This document shows positions 24,918-33,627 of a DNA stretch of 48,650 nt, in pieces (position 1 is the stretch's first letter; each line of letters starts with the position of its first letter). Source of the DNA: Clostridiales bacterium (GTDB taxonomy: Bacteria; Bacillota; Peptococcia; DRI-13; UBA5745); NCBI GenBank assembly GCA_009782505.1, contig WRIW01000010.1:1-48650 (forward strand). The letters are read 5' to 3'. The position numbers were made by a program, and so were the translations under genes. Below the pieces are notes generated by a model, which did no database searches, had not been told where the DNA came from, and saw only the letters and a program-made list of their open reading frames with translations.

Positions 24918-25811
24918 ATGGGCGACATGATCAGGGTAGAGGGCCTCTACCACTCCTACTCCCACAATGAAGACTATTCCGTAAGGGATGTGAGTTTCTC
25001 GGTGGCGGAAGGCGAGATATTTGGCTTTCTCGGGCCATCGGGCGCGGGCAAGTCTACGACGCAAAATATCATCACCGGGCTGCTTCCCATGCAGAAGGGC
25101 AAGGTAGAGGTAGCCGGCCACGACATGAGGAAGCCAAGCCTGAAGCTGTACAACGAGATCGGCGTCTCCTTCGAGCAACCCAACTTATACGCGAAGATGA
25201 CCGCGGTGGAGAATCTGGCGTTCTTCGCAAGCTTATTCGACGTGCCCTGCCGGGGGCCGATGGAGCTTATCCGCATGGTCGGGCTGGAATCCTCGGCGAA
25301 GAAGAAGTGCGGCGAGTTTTCCAAAGGGATGCGGCAGCGTATCAATTTCGCGAGAAGCATGATCAACGACCCGAAGCTCTGGTTCCTGGATGAACCTACC
25401 AGCGGCCTGGATCCCGCCATCGCGGCGGATATCAAAGATATCATCAAGAAGCGGAACCAGGAAGGCGTCACTGTGTTTCTCACCACCCATAGTATGTCTA
25501 TCGCCGACGACCTATGCGACCGGGTAGCCTTCATCGTGGATGGCGAAATCAAGCTCATCGATTCCCCTAAGGAACTAAAGCTTCGTTTTGGCAAAAGCTT
25601 TGTGGACGTGGAGTATGTCTTGGACGGCCAGATTCGGCGGCAATCCCTGTCCACGGAAGACGAGGAGGATAAGCGCGCCCTCAAAGACATCATCGACCAC
25701 TGCCAAATCCGGCGTATGCATACCGAAGAGGCGACCCTGGAGCAAATCTTCATCAAAGTTACGGGAAAGGAGCTGATCGGCGATGAAACTGCTGCCGAGC
25801 ATACGGCGTGA
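24918..25811 (+). CDS. ABC transporter ATP-binding protein (exporter type)
   Basis: This is the nucleotide-binding subunit. Walker A is GPSGAGKST, the signature is EFSKGMRQR (a degenerate LSGGQ), Walker B is LWFLDEPTSGLDP and the switch is TTHSM. The C-terminal extension is typical of DrrA/CcmA-like exporters of drugs, antibiotics or lipids. At 297 aa it has normal length. TAAGGAGG lies about 9 nt before the ATG. Its end overlaps the first permease gene by 29 nt. The substrate cannot be inferred. Confidence 0.95.
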   Translation: MGDMIRVEGLYHSYSHNEDYSVRDVSFSVAEGEIFGFLGPSGAGKSTTQNIITGLLPMQKGKVEVAGHDMRKPSLKLYNEIGVSFEQPNLYAKMTAVENLAFFASLFDVPCRGPMELIRMVGLESSAKKKCGEFSKGMRQRINFARSMINDPKLWFLDEPTSGLDPAIAADIKDIIKKRNQEGVTVFLTTHSMSIADDLCDRVAFIVDGEIKLIDSPKELKLRFGKSFVDVEYVLDGQIRRQSLSTEDEEDKRALKDIIDHCQIRRMHTEEATLEQIFIKVTGKELIGDETAAEHTA

Positions 25812-26889
25812 GCTTACCCTGCTTTCCCGGAGCATCTACTTCTACTCGGAGATCGCCGTGGCGGTCATATGCCTGGTCGTATTGCTTTTCGTCATGCCCG
25901 AGCATTTCGACGCCCGCGCCACGGAGTACGCCTTCATCGACCTGCCCCGGGAGCAGGCCGAAGCCATGGAGGAGGCGCTATTTGCCGATGCCGGGCCCGC
26001 CGAGGGCGTGACGCTGAAGAATCGCGGGCATGAGATACCGGCGAGGCTCTATACGACGGACATGAAGTATGTTTATGTAGTGGATAATCGGGCCAGCCTG
26101 TCCGCCTTATGCGAAGACACCGGCCATATCGGTACCCTGCTCCACGAGCCGGGGGCCGATCCCGCGTACGAGTATTTCCTGCAAGGCAATGAGACCGCGC
26201 GGTACAAAGAGTATGTCACGCTTTTATTGTCGTCGGATTTCAACGAGTTGCTCGACGCGGCGGATAAGCAGGAGGTCAGGGCCCTGGAGGAAAACCCCCG
26301 CAAGCTTGCCGACCGCCAAAGCGTGCTGCCTTTGATGCTCTCGGTCAACTGCGTACTGATGGGCATCCTTGTCACAGCCGGCTATATCGTGGAGGATAAG
26401 AAGACAAAGGTCATCAAAGCCCTGCGCGTGACGCCTTCCCGCATGGGCGTATATCTCACGGCGAAAATGTCAGCGGTGACGCTCACCTCCCTGGCTGTGG
26501 GCCTCATCATCACGGCGCCTGTCATGGGCGGCGGCGCGAATTATTTCCTCCTGTGCCTCATCATCGTCTGCGGCAGCTTCTTCACCGTATCCATCGGCGC
26601 TCTGCTGGCAAGCTTTTTCGAGGACATCGGCAAGGCGTTTACCGCTGTGTTTGCCATACTGGTCGTCCTGATGATACCGGGCATACTCAGCATGATAGCC
26701 GGGCTGAACGCGCCGTGGGTCAAGGTCATCCCAAGCTACTATATCGTAGAGAGCGTGAAAGAGTCCCTGCTTGACAGGGACGCGGGTTATGTGCTCCTGT
26801 GCTGCGCGGGCCTGGCTGCCGGGGGCCTCATACTGATGCCCCTGTCGGCGAGGCGCTATAAAGCCGCCGGTATCGGGGTTGGGGGGTAA
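25783..26889 (+). CDS. ABC-2 type exporter permease 1
   Basis: One N-terminal membrane helix (about 19-38), a large extracytoplasmic domain (about 40-180), then five or six hydrophobic helices (from about 185) with the cytoplasmic stretch KTKVIKALRVTPSRMGVYLTAK give the ABC-2 architecture. AAAGGAG lies 10 nt before the ATG within the ATPase gene. It probably forms a heteromeric channel with the next gene. Confidence 0.9.
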   Translation: MKLLPSIRRELTLLSRSIYFYSEIAVAVICLVVLLFVMPEHFDARATEYAFIDLPREQAEAMEEALFADAGPAEGVTLKNRGHEIPARLYTTDMKYVYVVDNRASLSALCEDTGHIGTLLHEPGADPAYEYFLQGNETARYKEYVTLLLSSDFNELLDAADKQEVRALEENPRKLADRQSVLPLMLSVNCVLMGILVTAGYIVEDKKTKVIKALRVTPSRMGVYLTAKMSAVTLTSLAVGLIITAPVMGGGANYFLLCLIIVCGSFFTVSIGALLASFFEDIGKAFTAVFAILVVLMIPGILSMIAGLNAPWVKVIPSYYIVESVKESLLDRDAGYVLLCCAGLAAGGLILMPLSARRYKAAGIGVGG

Positions 26890-26894
26890 GCGAT

Positions 26895-27893
26895 ATGAAA
26901 ACGATACGGATATTCCTTCGCGATCTAAAAGGTACGTTCCGCCAGTTCATCGCCGTCTGGATCATCGTTGTTCCCGTCGTGCTGGCGTTCATCATCGGCC
27001 TCGCCACGCCGGGGGCTTCCGATACGCCCATACGAATTGCCCTGCTGCGGGGCGAGAACCCCGCGCAAGCCTCGTATATGGAAATATACGCCGGCGTAGA
27101 ATTGTTCAATGATATGGCCGCGCTGGAAAAACGCGTCCTTGAGCGGGACGATATCGCCGCCATCGTCCCCGACGGCGCGGGAGGATACGTCATCCTGACC
27201 CAGGGGAACGAGCCCGACTATATCATAAGCGCGGTAAAGGCATTGAAGACGTATTGGGAGCAGGGCGTGTTGGCTGACCCCTCGAAAGTCTTGTTCCATG
27301 ATTTTGGCAGGACCGACCCTCCCCTGAAAATAACGCTGGTCACCGCCCTCGTCCTGATCGTGACTGTCATGTCGGGCATGCTCATCTCCATCAATATCGT
27401 GGACGAAAAGGTAGACCGTACCATCCGGGCCATTCGCGTCTCGCCGGTGCCGCTGACAAGCTTTGTGGTGGGGAAGAGCCTCACCGGAGTGGTCAACAGC
27501 CTTGTGTGCGGCGCGTTATGCGTCCTGGCGGCGGGATTCTTCGGCGTGGATTTCCCCCAAGTGCTGCTCATCCTCCTCAGCGCGTCTTTCATCAGCTTTG
27601 TCGTGGGCTTCATGGCTGGCTTGAGCAGCAATGATTTCATATCCGCCATGGCGAGCCTGAAGCTGCTGCTGGTGCCTTTTGTAGCGTCGATTTTAGCCGC
27701 GGAGCTGATCAGCGCGGGCTGGCAGTGGCTTTTCTACTGGAGCCCGTTCTACTGGGCGTATGACGGCGTGAAGGGCGTACTGACGCAGACGGCGCGGTGG
27801 AGCACCGTCCTTCGTGACACAGGGCTGACTATGGCGCTGTCCTTCGTCGCGTATCTCTTGTTCTATCCCGGGATAAAAAGGAAATTAGTATAA
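26895..27893 (+). CDS. ABC-2 type exporter permease 2
   Basis: It has the same layout as the preceding permease: a first helix (about 18-38), an extracytoplasmic domain, then helices after KVDRTIRAIRVSPVPLTSFVVGK, a motif matching the ALRVTPSRM segment of permease 1. The two are probably diverged duplicates. It begins 5 nt after permease 1. Confidence 0.9.
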   Translation: MKTIRIFLRDLKGTFRQFIAVWIIVVPVVLAFIIGLATPGASDTPIRIALLRGENPAQASYMEIYAGVELFNDMAALEKRVLERDDIAAIVPDGAGGYVILTQGNEPDYIISAVKALKTYWEQGVLADPSKVLFHDFGRTDPPLKITLVTALVLIVTVMSGMLISINIVDEKVDRTIRAIRVSPVPLTSFVVGKSLTGVVNSLVCGALCVLAAGFFGVDFPQVLLILLSASFISFVVGFMAGLSSNDFISAMASLKLLLVPFVASILAAELISAGWQWLFYWSPFYWAYDGVKGVLTQTARWSTVLRDTGLTMALSFVAYLLFYPGIKRKLV

Positions 27894-27913
27894 AACATGA
27901 AGGAGGCTATATC

Positions 27914-28120
27914 ATGAATTGGTGGGCATTACTGGGCGTCCTCGCGGCGGCGTACGGGGTATTTGCGATCTACGTCGCGCTGAAGAAGCCGGAAAAGATC
28001 TGGGGCATGGCTAAGGTGCAGGGTTTCGTCAAAAAGCTCGGGGACAAGGGCACAGCGCTTTGGTTCAGCGTATTTGGCCTTATCCTGATCGCCCTCGGCG
28101 TCTGGCTGATCGTCAAGTAG
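27914..28120 (+). CDS. Small two-helix membrane protein of the ABC exporter operon
   Basis: This is a 68-aa protein with hydrophobic helices at about 3-23 and 48-67 and a short Lys-rich loop between them. AAGGAGG lies about 8 nt before the ATG, and it begins 20 nt after permease 2. I recognise no family. Its place suggests an accessory subunit of the transporter, which is inference. Confidence 0.8.
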   Translation: MNWWALLGVLAAAYGVFAIYVALKKPEKIWGMAKVQGFVKKLGDKGTALWFSVFGLILIALGVWLIVK

Positions 28121-28140
28121 GCGATAAAGGCCGACATGCG

Positions 28141-28176
28141 CGAAACGCCCCCGCCAGGCTTGACGGGGGCGTTTCG
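28141..28176. terminator. Hairpin terminator after the ABC exporter operon
   Basis: CGAAACGCCCCCG (28141-28153) pairs perfectly with CGGGGGCGTTTCG (28164-28176) around a 10-nt loop. The U-run is short. The convergent LPXTG gene ends 39 nt away, so it may serve both directions. Confidence 0.75.
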
Positions 28177-28214
28177 TGAAAGGAGGTGTAAGGGTTTGTC
28201 GCTTTATGTAAGGG

Positions 28215-30164
28215 TCAATCTTCTTCTTTCTTAGCGAGGGTGGCGCCCGCGCCGGCCAGGGAGAAGAGGGCTGCCATCAGGCCTGCCGCGCCCATCGCCG
28301 CGTTGGCGGTAGAGCCGGTCTGGGGCAGGTTCCCCAGGGGGATATCCTCGTCCATGATCACGAACTCTTCTTCCTCAGGCAGGGTGACTTCCATCAGGCC
28401 GGCCAGGGGAGGGGTCGCGTCGGGGATCTCGGCGGTGACTGGTGTGAAAGGCACGATGGGCTGGGTGTCGCGTTGCGGGGTGTCTCCATCGCCATCCGCG
28501 TCGCCATCCGCGTCAGCGTCGGCGTCGCCTTCGATGACCGTCGTGGTCGTCTTGATTTTCACTCTCGCTTCAGCCTGAAGCTCCATGCCGGCGATCTCCG
28601 CGATGTTGGCGACTATGCCGTCTTCATCAGCTTCATCCACGTCCACGGTCCACTCGTAGGTAGCTTCGCCGCTGTAGAGCCCGTCCGCCAGCGTCAGGGT
28701 CATCTCCCCGCCGCCCTGGGGGGCGTAGACGTCGTTCCATACCACTACGGTCTCGTCGCCGTCTTCCATTTCGCAGCCTTCTACGGTGCATACCGCGGTG
28801 ATGGTTACTTTGAAGTATACTTTCGCGCCGTCCGCGGCTTCTACCATTTCGCTGTACTCTTCGCCGTCAAGGCTCACGAGCTTCACGATCCTGTAGCTCA
28901 GGTCGCATTCATGCTCGGTGTCGGGATCCGGGTCAGGGTCTACTTCTTTGATCGCGATGATTTGTCCAATCTCATTGAGGGTAACCCATACTTCCGTCCC
29001 ATTGGGGAGTTTGGTCTTCTGGGGCTTGTTAGGCCGGTCAGGGCGCAGCCCGTCGAAATCGCCGGGTGTGTAATCCTCAGGCTTGATGGGCTCCTCGCCT
29101 GGATCTGACGCTGCCGGGGTGAATTCGCCGAGGGCTACCCTATGTATCCCGCCCTGGCTGTATGGGAAAGGCTGTACGACAGACACGGTCTTGCCTTTAG
29201 TGATGAATACGCGGACAACGATTTTTGTGTTGTTGTTGTTTTGATCTTCAATGATCACGTCCAAGTATCCGTCCTGCGCGTCCTTGTCCGCGACGAAATT
29301 GATGTGGTGTGCGGTGTAGTCGCTGTTCTTCGGGATCGACACGCCGATTTCCTTCAGCAAAGCATTGGTACGTATATCAATGTTTCCACCATCGCCGTCT
29401 TGGTTCGAAGGGCCGTACCAAGTGAGCTTGCTGCTTCCGGTGTACGGTCCGACTACATACCAGCCCTCGCCGGTCATGTTAGCCAGTTCTTTTTGATACT
29501 CCTCATAGGCTTCTTTGTCCGCCTGCCACTTCAGCAATTCCTCTTCATAATCCTGGACGGCTTTCTCATGGGCGGCCAGCTTTTTCGCTTCCGCCTGCAG
29601 GAACGCTTCATAGTCGCTGCGGAATTCCTTCATCTCGTTTTTGAACTGCGTTATTAATTCATGGTACTCACCGACTGCGTCGCCGAAGGCTGCTTTGATT
29701 TCCGTCGCCAGGACTTCGAGCAGGCCGACGAGGGCGTTGATCTCATCCTGTAAAGCTTCGAGGTCGTTATCCATATAGAAGGATTCCAGAGTATCATAGG
29801 CGGTTGCTGCTGCGTCAAAAGCTGTCTTCACTTCGTCATAAGAGACGTCCGAATCCTCAAGCTCGTAAGCGTCGGCTAAGGTTTGATACGCTTCCCAGGC
29901 GTCTTCGTATGCTTTCTCCAGGCCTTCGAAGGTATCCATCAATCCGTTGAATTTGGCTGCTTCGTCTTTGTATTTCCCGAACAGGTCGTTGTATTCGTCC
30001 AAGAGGGCGTAGTACTCGCTGTAGTTGATCTCAGCGGCTGGGATGATTCCGTCGTCGTCGTCTTCGATCACGTCGTTGGCAAATACCGCGATGGGGCACA
30101 GGGCAAAAATCATCAGGGCGGTGAGGATGATGGCCAGGGACTTTTTCAATGAATTCTTTTCCAT
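28215..30164 (-). CDS. LPXTG-anchored coiled-coil surface protein 1
   Basis: A signal peptide (MEKNSLKKSLAIILTALMIF..., about 1-30) precedes a long charged helical region rich in Tyr, Glu and Ala (about 40-240, probable coiled coil), then a beta-rich centre, the segment YTPGDFDGLRPDRPNK, a strand pattern LPNGTEVWVTLNEIGQIIAI, an Asp-Pro repeat, another domain, an acidic (Asp-Ala/Asp-Gly)n spacer and a sorting signal NLPQTG with a hydrophobic helix and charged tail. It should be wall-anchored by sortase. The start at 30164 has AGGAGA 6 nt upstream; the frame extends 29 codons further. The gene at 43043-44653 is a clear paralogue in order and motifs. I recognise no named family; function is unknown, possibly adhesion or spacing at the surface. 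Confidence 0.88.
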   Translation of the reverse strand: MEKNSLKKSLAIILTALMIFALCPIAVFANDVIEDDDDGIIPAAEINYSEYYALLDEYNDLFGKYKDEAAKFNGLMDTFEGLEKAYEDAWEAYQTLADAYELEDSDVSYDEVKTAFDAAATAYDTLESFYMDNDLEALQDEINALVGLLEVLATEIKAAFGDAVGEYHELITQFKNEMKEFRSDYEAFLQAEAKKLAAHEKAVQDYEEELLKWQADKEAYEEYQKELANMTGEGWYVVGPYTGSSKLTWYGPSNQDGDGGNIDIRTNALLKEIGVSIPKNSDYTAHHINFVADKDAQDGYLDVIIEDQNNNNTKIVVRVFITKGKTVSVVQPFPYSQGGIHRVALGEFTPAASDPGEEPIKPEDYTPGDFDGLRPDRPNKPQKTKLPNGTEVWVTLNEIGQIIAIKEVDPDPDPDTEHECDLSYRIVKLVSLDGEEYSEMVEAADGAKVYFKVTITAVCTVEGCEMEDGDETVVVWNDVYAPQGGGEMTLTLADGLYSGEATYEWTVDVDEADEDGIVANIAEIAGMELQAEARVKIKTTTTVIEGDADADADGDADGDGDTPQRDTQPIVPFTPVTAEIPDATPPLAGLMEVTLPEEEEFVIMDEDIPLGNLPQTGSTANAAMGAAGLMAALFSLAGAGATLAKKEED

Positions 30165-30509
30165 GGGGATTCTCCTTTCAATTTTGGGGCTTTTCGTTTT
30201 TTCTTTATACTTCGTGGCTTTTCTTGCTTGGTCAGTTGCCTTTTGATTCATCTTACAGTCCCATTATATCGGCCTGCAGTCACACTTCGGTCACACTTGA
30301 TAAGATTCATCGAATTGTTATTTTCATTTTCTAACTGGATATTATCTATCAAGTATGATAAGTGTGACCATCCATGTGAATCATCTCCGTTCGCGGGAGC
30401 GGGGACCCGCTCCATTGCGCGCCCGCGCCATTCCTGCTATAATCCTGATGATAACGCCTGCCAAAGCTGCGCCGCTATGGTGTAGCTCTTTAAAGGAGAA
30501 AAGCTCGTC
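30165..30509. promoter_or_regulatory. Regulatory region between LPXTG protein 1 and the EamA transporter
   Basis: This 345-nt gap holds a minus-strand -10 box TATAAT (30263-30268) for the LPXTG gene with no good -35 box. In its place are two direct repeats of GTCACACTT on the plus strand (30279-30287 and 30290-30298), 11 nt apart. A third, inverted copy, AAGTGTGAC, is at 30360-30368. Repeats spaced by one helical turn next to a weak -35 box suit activation by an OmpR-type regulator. No coding sequence is supported here. Confidence 0.55.
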
Positions 30510-31340
30510 ATGCCGCTACCCGACCGCAAAGGTTCTCTTTACCTGGCTGCCGCCGCCGTCTGCTGGAGCTTCGGCGGGCTGTGCCTCAAGTTCATCCCCT
30601 GGAGCGCCATGTGCATCATCGGCCTGCGGGCGATATTTGCCGCAGCCGTATTCGCCGTCTATCGGAAAAGCATCAAGGTCAGCTTCACCCCCGGTAATGC
30701 GGTCGCCGCCATATGCCTTTCCGCCACCACCGTCTTCTTTGTATTCGCAAATAAGCTGACCACCGCTGTCGCCGCTATCCTGCTGCAGTTCACCGCGCCT
30801 GTCTTCATCATCCTCATCGAGCTTGTCCTGTACCGGAAGAAGCCCCGGCTCAGCGCGGCGCTCGCCGTATCGGCGACGCTGCTGGGCATGACGATCCTGT
30901 TTGCCGACCACCTGGAAGCGGGGGGTTTGCTGGGCAACATCTTCGGCGCGTGCTCGGGGCTCAGCTTCGCAGGCGTCTTCATTTGCAATAAGCGCCCCGA
31001 CGTGGATACGGAGCAGTCTATATTTCTCGGTTTCCTCATCAACGCCGCCATTGGCTTGCCCTTTGTGCTCACTTCTGTCACCGCCGACCCCGTCGGCTGG
31101 GGTATGTCCGCCTTCCTGGGGATCGTGCAGGTGGGGTTCGCTTACGTGTTCTTTTCCATCGGCATAAAAAAAACGCCCGCCTTGCTGGCGTGCCTCATCA
31201 CCGCGTTGGAACCCATGCTCAACCCCGTCTGGGTAGCCTTATTTGCCGGCGAGATACCAGGCCCCTACTCCATCGCCGGGGGCGTCGTCATCATCTCCGC
31301 CGTTGTGGTGTACAACATCTGGGTGGAGAAACATCCCTAA
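30510..31340 (+). CDS. EamA/DMT-family transporter
   Basis: This 276-aa membrane protein has about ten hydrophobic helices in two EamA repeats (AAAVCWSFGGLCLKFI... and FGACSGLSFAGVFI...), ending ITALEPMLNPVWVALFAGEIPG, a DMT signature. Members export or import metabolites; the substrate is not readable. AAAGGAG lies about 11 nt before the ATG. It is convergent with the sensor kinase, separated by a 60-bp palindrome. Confidence 0.92.
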   Translation: MPLPDRKGSLYLAAAAVCWSFGGLCLKFIPWSAMCIIGLRAIFAAAVFAVYRKSIKVSFTPGNAVAAICLSATTVFFVFANKLTTAVAAILLQFTAPVFIILIELVLYRKKPRLSAALAVSATLLGMTILFADHLEAGGLLGNIFGACSGLSFAGVFICNKRPDVDTEQSIFLGFLINAAIGLPFVLTSVTADPVGWGMSAFLGIVQVGFAYVFFSIGIKKTPALLACLITALEPMLNPVWVALFAGEIPGPYSIAGGVVIISAVVVYNIWVEKHP

Positions 31341-31341
31341 G

Positions 31342-31401
31342 CACAGTGGGGACGGTTCTTTTGTGTTTTGCGCAAAACACAAAAGAACCGTCCCCACTGT
31401 G
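31342..31401. repeat. Perfect 60-bp REP-like palindrome
   Basis: All 30 base pairs match between 31342-31371 and 31372-31401. The arm contains GTGGGGACGGTTCTTTTGTG. It fills the space between two convergent stop codons (31338-31340 and 31404-31406). I recall the GGGGACGGTTC motif as a common dispersed repeat in Clostridia, possibly linked to REP-associated (IS200-like) transposases; this is from memory. It can act as a two-way terminator hairpin. Confidence 0.85.
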
Positions 31402-31403
31402 TT

Positions 31404-32873
31404 CTACTCAGAGGCGGCGGGCAGCTCGAACCAGAAGCTGACGCCGTCCTCTATGTTCTCCACCCCATACGCGCACTTATGGCGCTCCATAGCCGCCCTC
31501 ACCACGCTGAGGCCGAGCCCGCTCCCGCCGTACTCCCTGCTGCGGGATTTGTCCGCTTTATAGAAGCTCTCCCAGACCCGCTCCCGCTCCTCGTCATTTA
31601 GGTAACTCCCGCTATTGAAGACCTCCACGCGGACGGGTTTCCCCGGCGTTTCCTGCATTTGCCGCACGGTGATTCGCACAAACTTCCGCCCGGCGGCGTA
31701 GTGTATGGCGTTGGTGATATAGTTGAACACCACTTCTTCAATGAGGAAATCATCCGCGGTGACCCAAGCCTCTTCCGGGCACTTCAGGAGGAAGTCCAGC
31801 TCCTCCGCCCCGGGCAGCGACCTGCCCCGCTGTGCCGCGGAACGCACCAGGGCGACGACGTCGAAGTCTTCCAGATACAGCTCGTCATGGCCGGCTTCGA
31901 GATTATTCAGGCTCACCAGCTTTTTGACCAGGGCGTTCATCTTGTCCGCCTCGTCGGAGATCACATGGAAGTAGTAGTCCCGGTTCTCCTCGCTGGTGAC
32001 CACCTTCTCTTCTAAAGCTTCCGCGTAGCCCTGGATGAGCGCGATGGGCGTCTTGAGCTCGTGGGATACGCTGGCGAGGAACTCTTTGCGCCTTTCGTCC
32101 ATCTTCGAGATATAGTCGATGTCTTCCTCCAGTTGGGCATTCTTCTCCTGCAGCTCTTCGATGGTCTCCTGCAAATGGTCGGAGAGGGCGTTGATGCTGG
32201 ACGCCAGGGAGCCGATCTCGTCCCGGGACCCTACCGCTATCCTCCGGGAGAAATCCATGGAGGACATGGATTTCGCGATGTCTTCCACCGCCCGGATGGG
32301 CCTGGCTATCTGGGTGGACAGGCGCCAGCTGATGAGCATAGAGACAAGTATGCTGAACACTGCTGTGATGAGCAGGAAGCGGTTGGCTATCCCGGCGCTG
32401 TCGGTGATGGTCTGTATCGGTATGCGCAGCAAGGCATAGTATCCGTTGTCCAGCGCCCCCACCAAATCCAGGTACTCCATCCCCAGCCGCTCGTCATAGT
32501 TCCGGCTTATCTCGTAGTTGTTGTTGGTTTGCCGGTTGACAAATCCGAGCAGGTCGGGCTCGCCCATGATCCTCATCCGGCCGAAACCCAGATTCATGAC
32601 GTTTTGCCAGGTATAGTACCTGACCTCCAGCCTCTGGGTAAAGATGATGACCTGCACGCCTTGATTGACCTGCATCTTGTCCATCTCCAGCTCCACGTCT
32701 TCACCGGAATTGTACATTTGATTGATGGAAGCCATGGAGCGGAGAAGGGTGTTGCCTTTGCTGTAGAGATAGAAACGCTCAAGAAAAAGGCTGTTGACCA
32801 GCCAGCCGAAGATCAGCACAAAGGCCGTCAGGCAGCACATGAAGGTCAGCAGCTTGCTCCGAATGCTTTTCAC
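31404..32873 (-). CDS. Sensor histidine kinase
   Basis: Two membrane helices (about 8-28 and 166-184) enclose an extracytoplasmic sensor domain (about 30-165), then HAMP (186-240), a coiled segment and HisKA with the phospho-acceptor His271 in SVSHELKTPIA. The ATPase domain has the N box NYITNAI and GGSGLGLSVV. The overall plan is PhoR/ResE-like; the signal is unknown. Its ATG overlaps the response regulator stop by 4 nt. Confidence 0.96.
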   Translation of the reverse strand: MKSIRSKLLTFMCCLTAFVLIFGWLVNSLFLERFYLYSKGNTLLRSMASINQMYNSGEDVELEMDKMQVNQGVQVIIFTQRLEVRYYTWQNVMNLGFGRMRIMGEPDLLGFVNRQTNNNYEISRNYDERLGMEYLDLVGALDNGYYALLRIPIQTITDSAGIANRFLLITAVFSILVSMLISWRLSTQIARPIRAVEDIAKSMSSMDFSRRIAVGSRDEIGSLASSINALSDHLQETIEELQEKNAQLEEDIDYISKMDERRKEFLASVSHELKTPIALIQGYAEALEEKVVTSEENRDYYFHVISDEADKMNALVKKLVSLNNLEAGHDELYLEDFDVVALVRSAAQRGRSLPGAEELDFLLKCPEEAWVTADDFLIEEVVFNYITNAIHYAAGRKFVRITVRQMQETPGKPVRVEVFNSGSYLNDEERERVWESFYKADKSRSREYGGSGLGLSVVRAAMERHKCAYGVENIEDGVSFWFELPAASE

Positions 32874-33550
32874 GCGGGGACCTCGAATTTATACCCGATA
32901 TTCCGCACGGTCTCGATGTAGGCGCCGCACACCCCTATCTTCTGGCGGAGCTTCTTGATATGGGTGTCTATGGTGCGCGTGTCGCCGTAGTAGTCGTAGT
33001 CCCAGACCTGGTTGAGTATCTTCTCCCGGGAAAGGGCGACGCCCCGGTTGTCGATGAGGAAGTTGAGTAGCTCGTACTCCTTGAAGCTCAGCTCCACCGG
33101 GACCCCGGCGGCTGTGACCTTCCTGCCTTCCCGATCCACGGACAAATCCCCCAGAAGCATGGCTTGGGTATTTTTCTGCCCCTTGCTGCGGCGGATCAGG
33201 GCCTCGATACGGGCGGCAAGTATTCTGGGGCTAAACGGCTTGGATATATACTCGTCCACGCCCAGGTCAAAGCCCTTCAGCTCGTCCCGCTCCTCTCCCC
33301 TGGCGGTAAGCATGATCACCGGCACGTTGGATACCTTGCGTATCTCCCGGCACACCTGCCAGCCGTCCATCTTCGGCATCATCACATCCAGGATGACCAG
33401 GTCTATCCCTTTCACGCCAAGGAATATATCCAGCCCTGCCTGGCCGTCGGCGGCTTCCAGTATCTGGACGCCGGACGCCTCAAGGTAGTCATGGAGCAGC
33501 TTCCTCATTCTGCTTTCGTCGTCTACGATCAATATTTTCATGCCGTTCAT
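32870..33550 (-). CDS. OmpR-family response regulator
   Basis: The receiver domain has the acidic pair Asp10-Asp11, phospho-acceptor Asp55 (VILDVMMP) and the conserved lysine in ISKPF. The C-terminal winged helix ends in the usual TIDTHIKKLRQKIG...NIGYKFE. The first ATG downstream of the -10 box, at 33550, coincides with the expected transcription start, and neither it nor the ATG at 33541 has a ribosome site, so the mRNA may be leaderless. The upstream region has CACAC/CACAA repeats 11 nt apart that may be its own binding site. Confidence 0.95.
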   Translation of the reverse strand: MNGMKILIVDDESRMRKLLHDYLEASGVQILEAADGQAGLDIFLGVKGIDLVILDVMMPKMDGWQVCREIRKVSNVPVIMLTARGEERDELKGFDLGVDEYISKPFSPRILAARIEALIRRSKGQKNTQAMLLGDLSVDREGRKVTAAGVPVELSFKEYELLNFLIDNRGVALSREKILNQVWDYDYYGDTRTIDTHIKKLRQKIGVCGAYIETVRNIGYKFEVPA

Positions 33551-33556
33551 AAGCCC

Positions 33557-33587
33557 ATTATACAAGGGGATTGTGTCTCCTGTGTGA
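33557..33587 (-). promoter_or_regulatory. Promoter of the two-component system
   Basis: A perfect -10 TATAAT (33557-33562) has no recognisable -35 box. In its place are TCACAC (33582-33587) and ACACAA (33571-33576), 11 nt apart, similar to the TCACAC repeats near the LPXTG protein 1 promoter but in the opposite orientation relative to transcription. Autoregulation is a reasonable guess. Confidence 0.5.
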
Positions 33588-33627
33588 AAAAGGGCGCAAA
33601 GTATGTCGACTTTGCGCCCGCTTCGTA

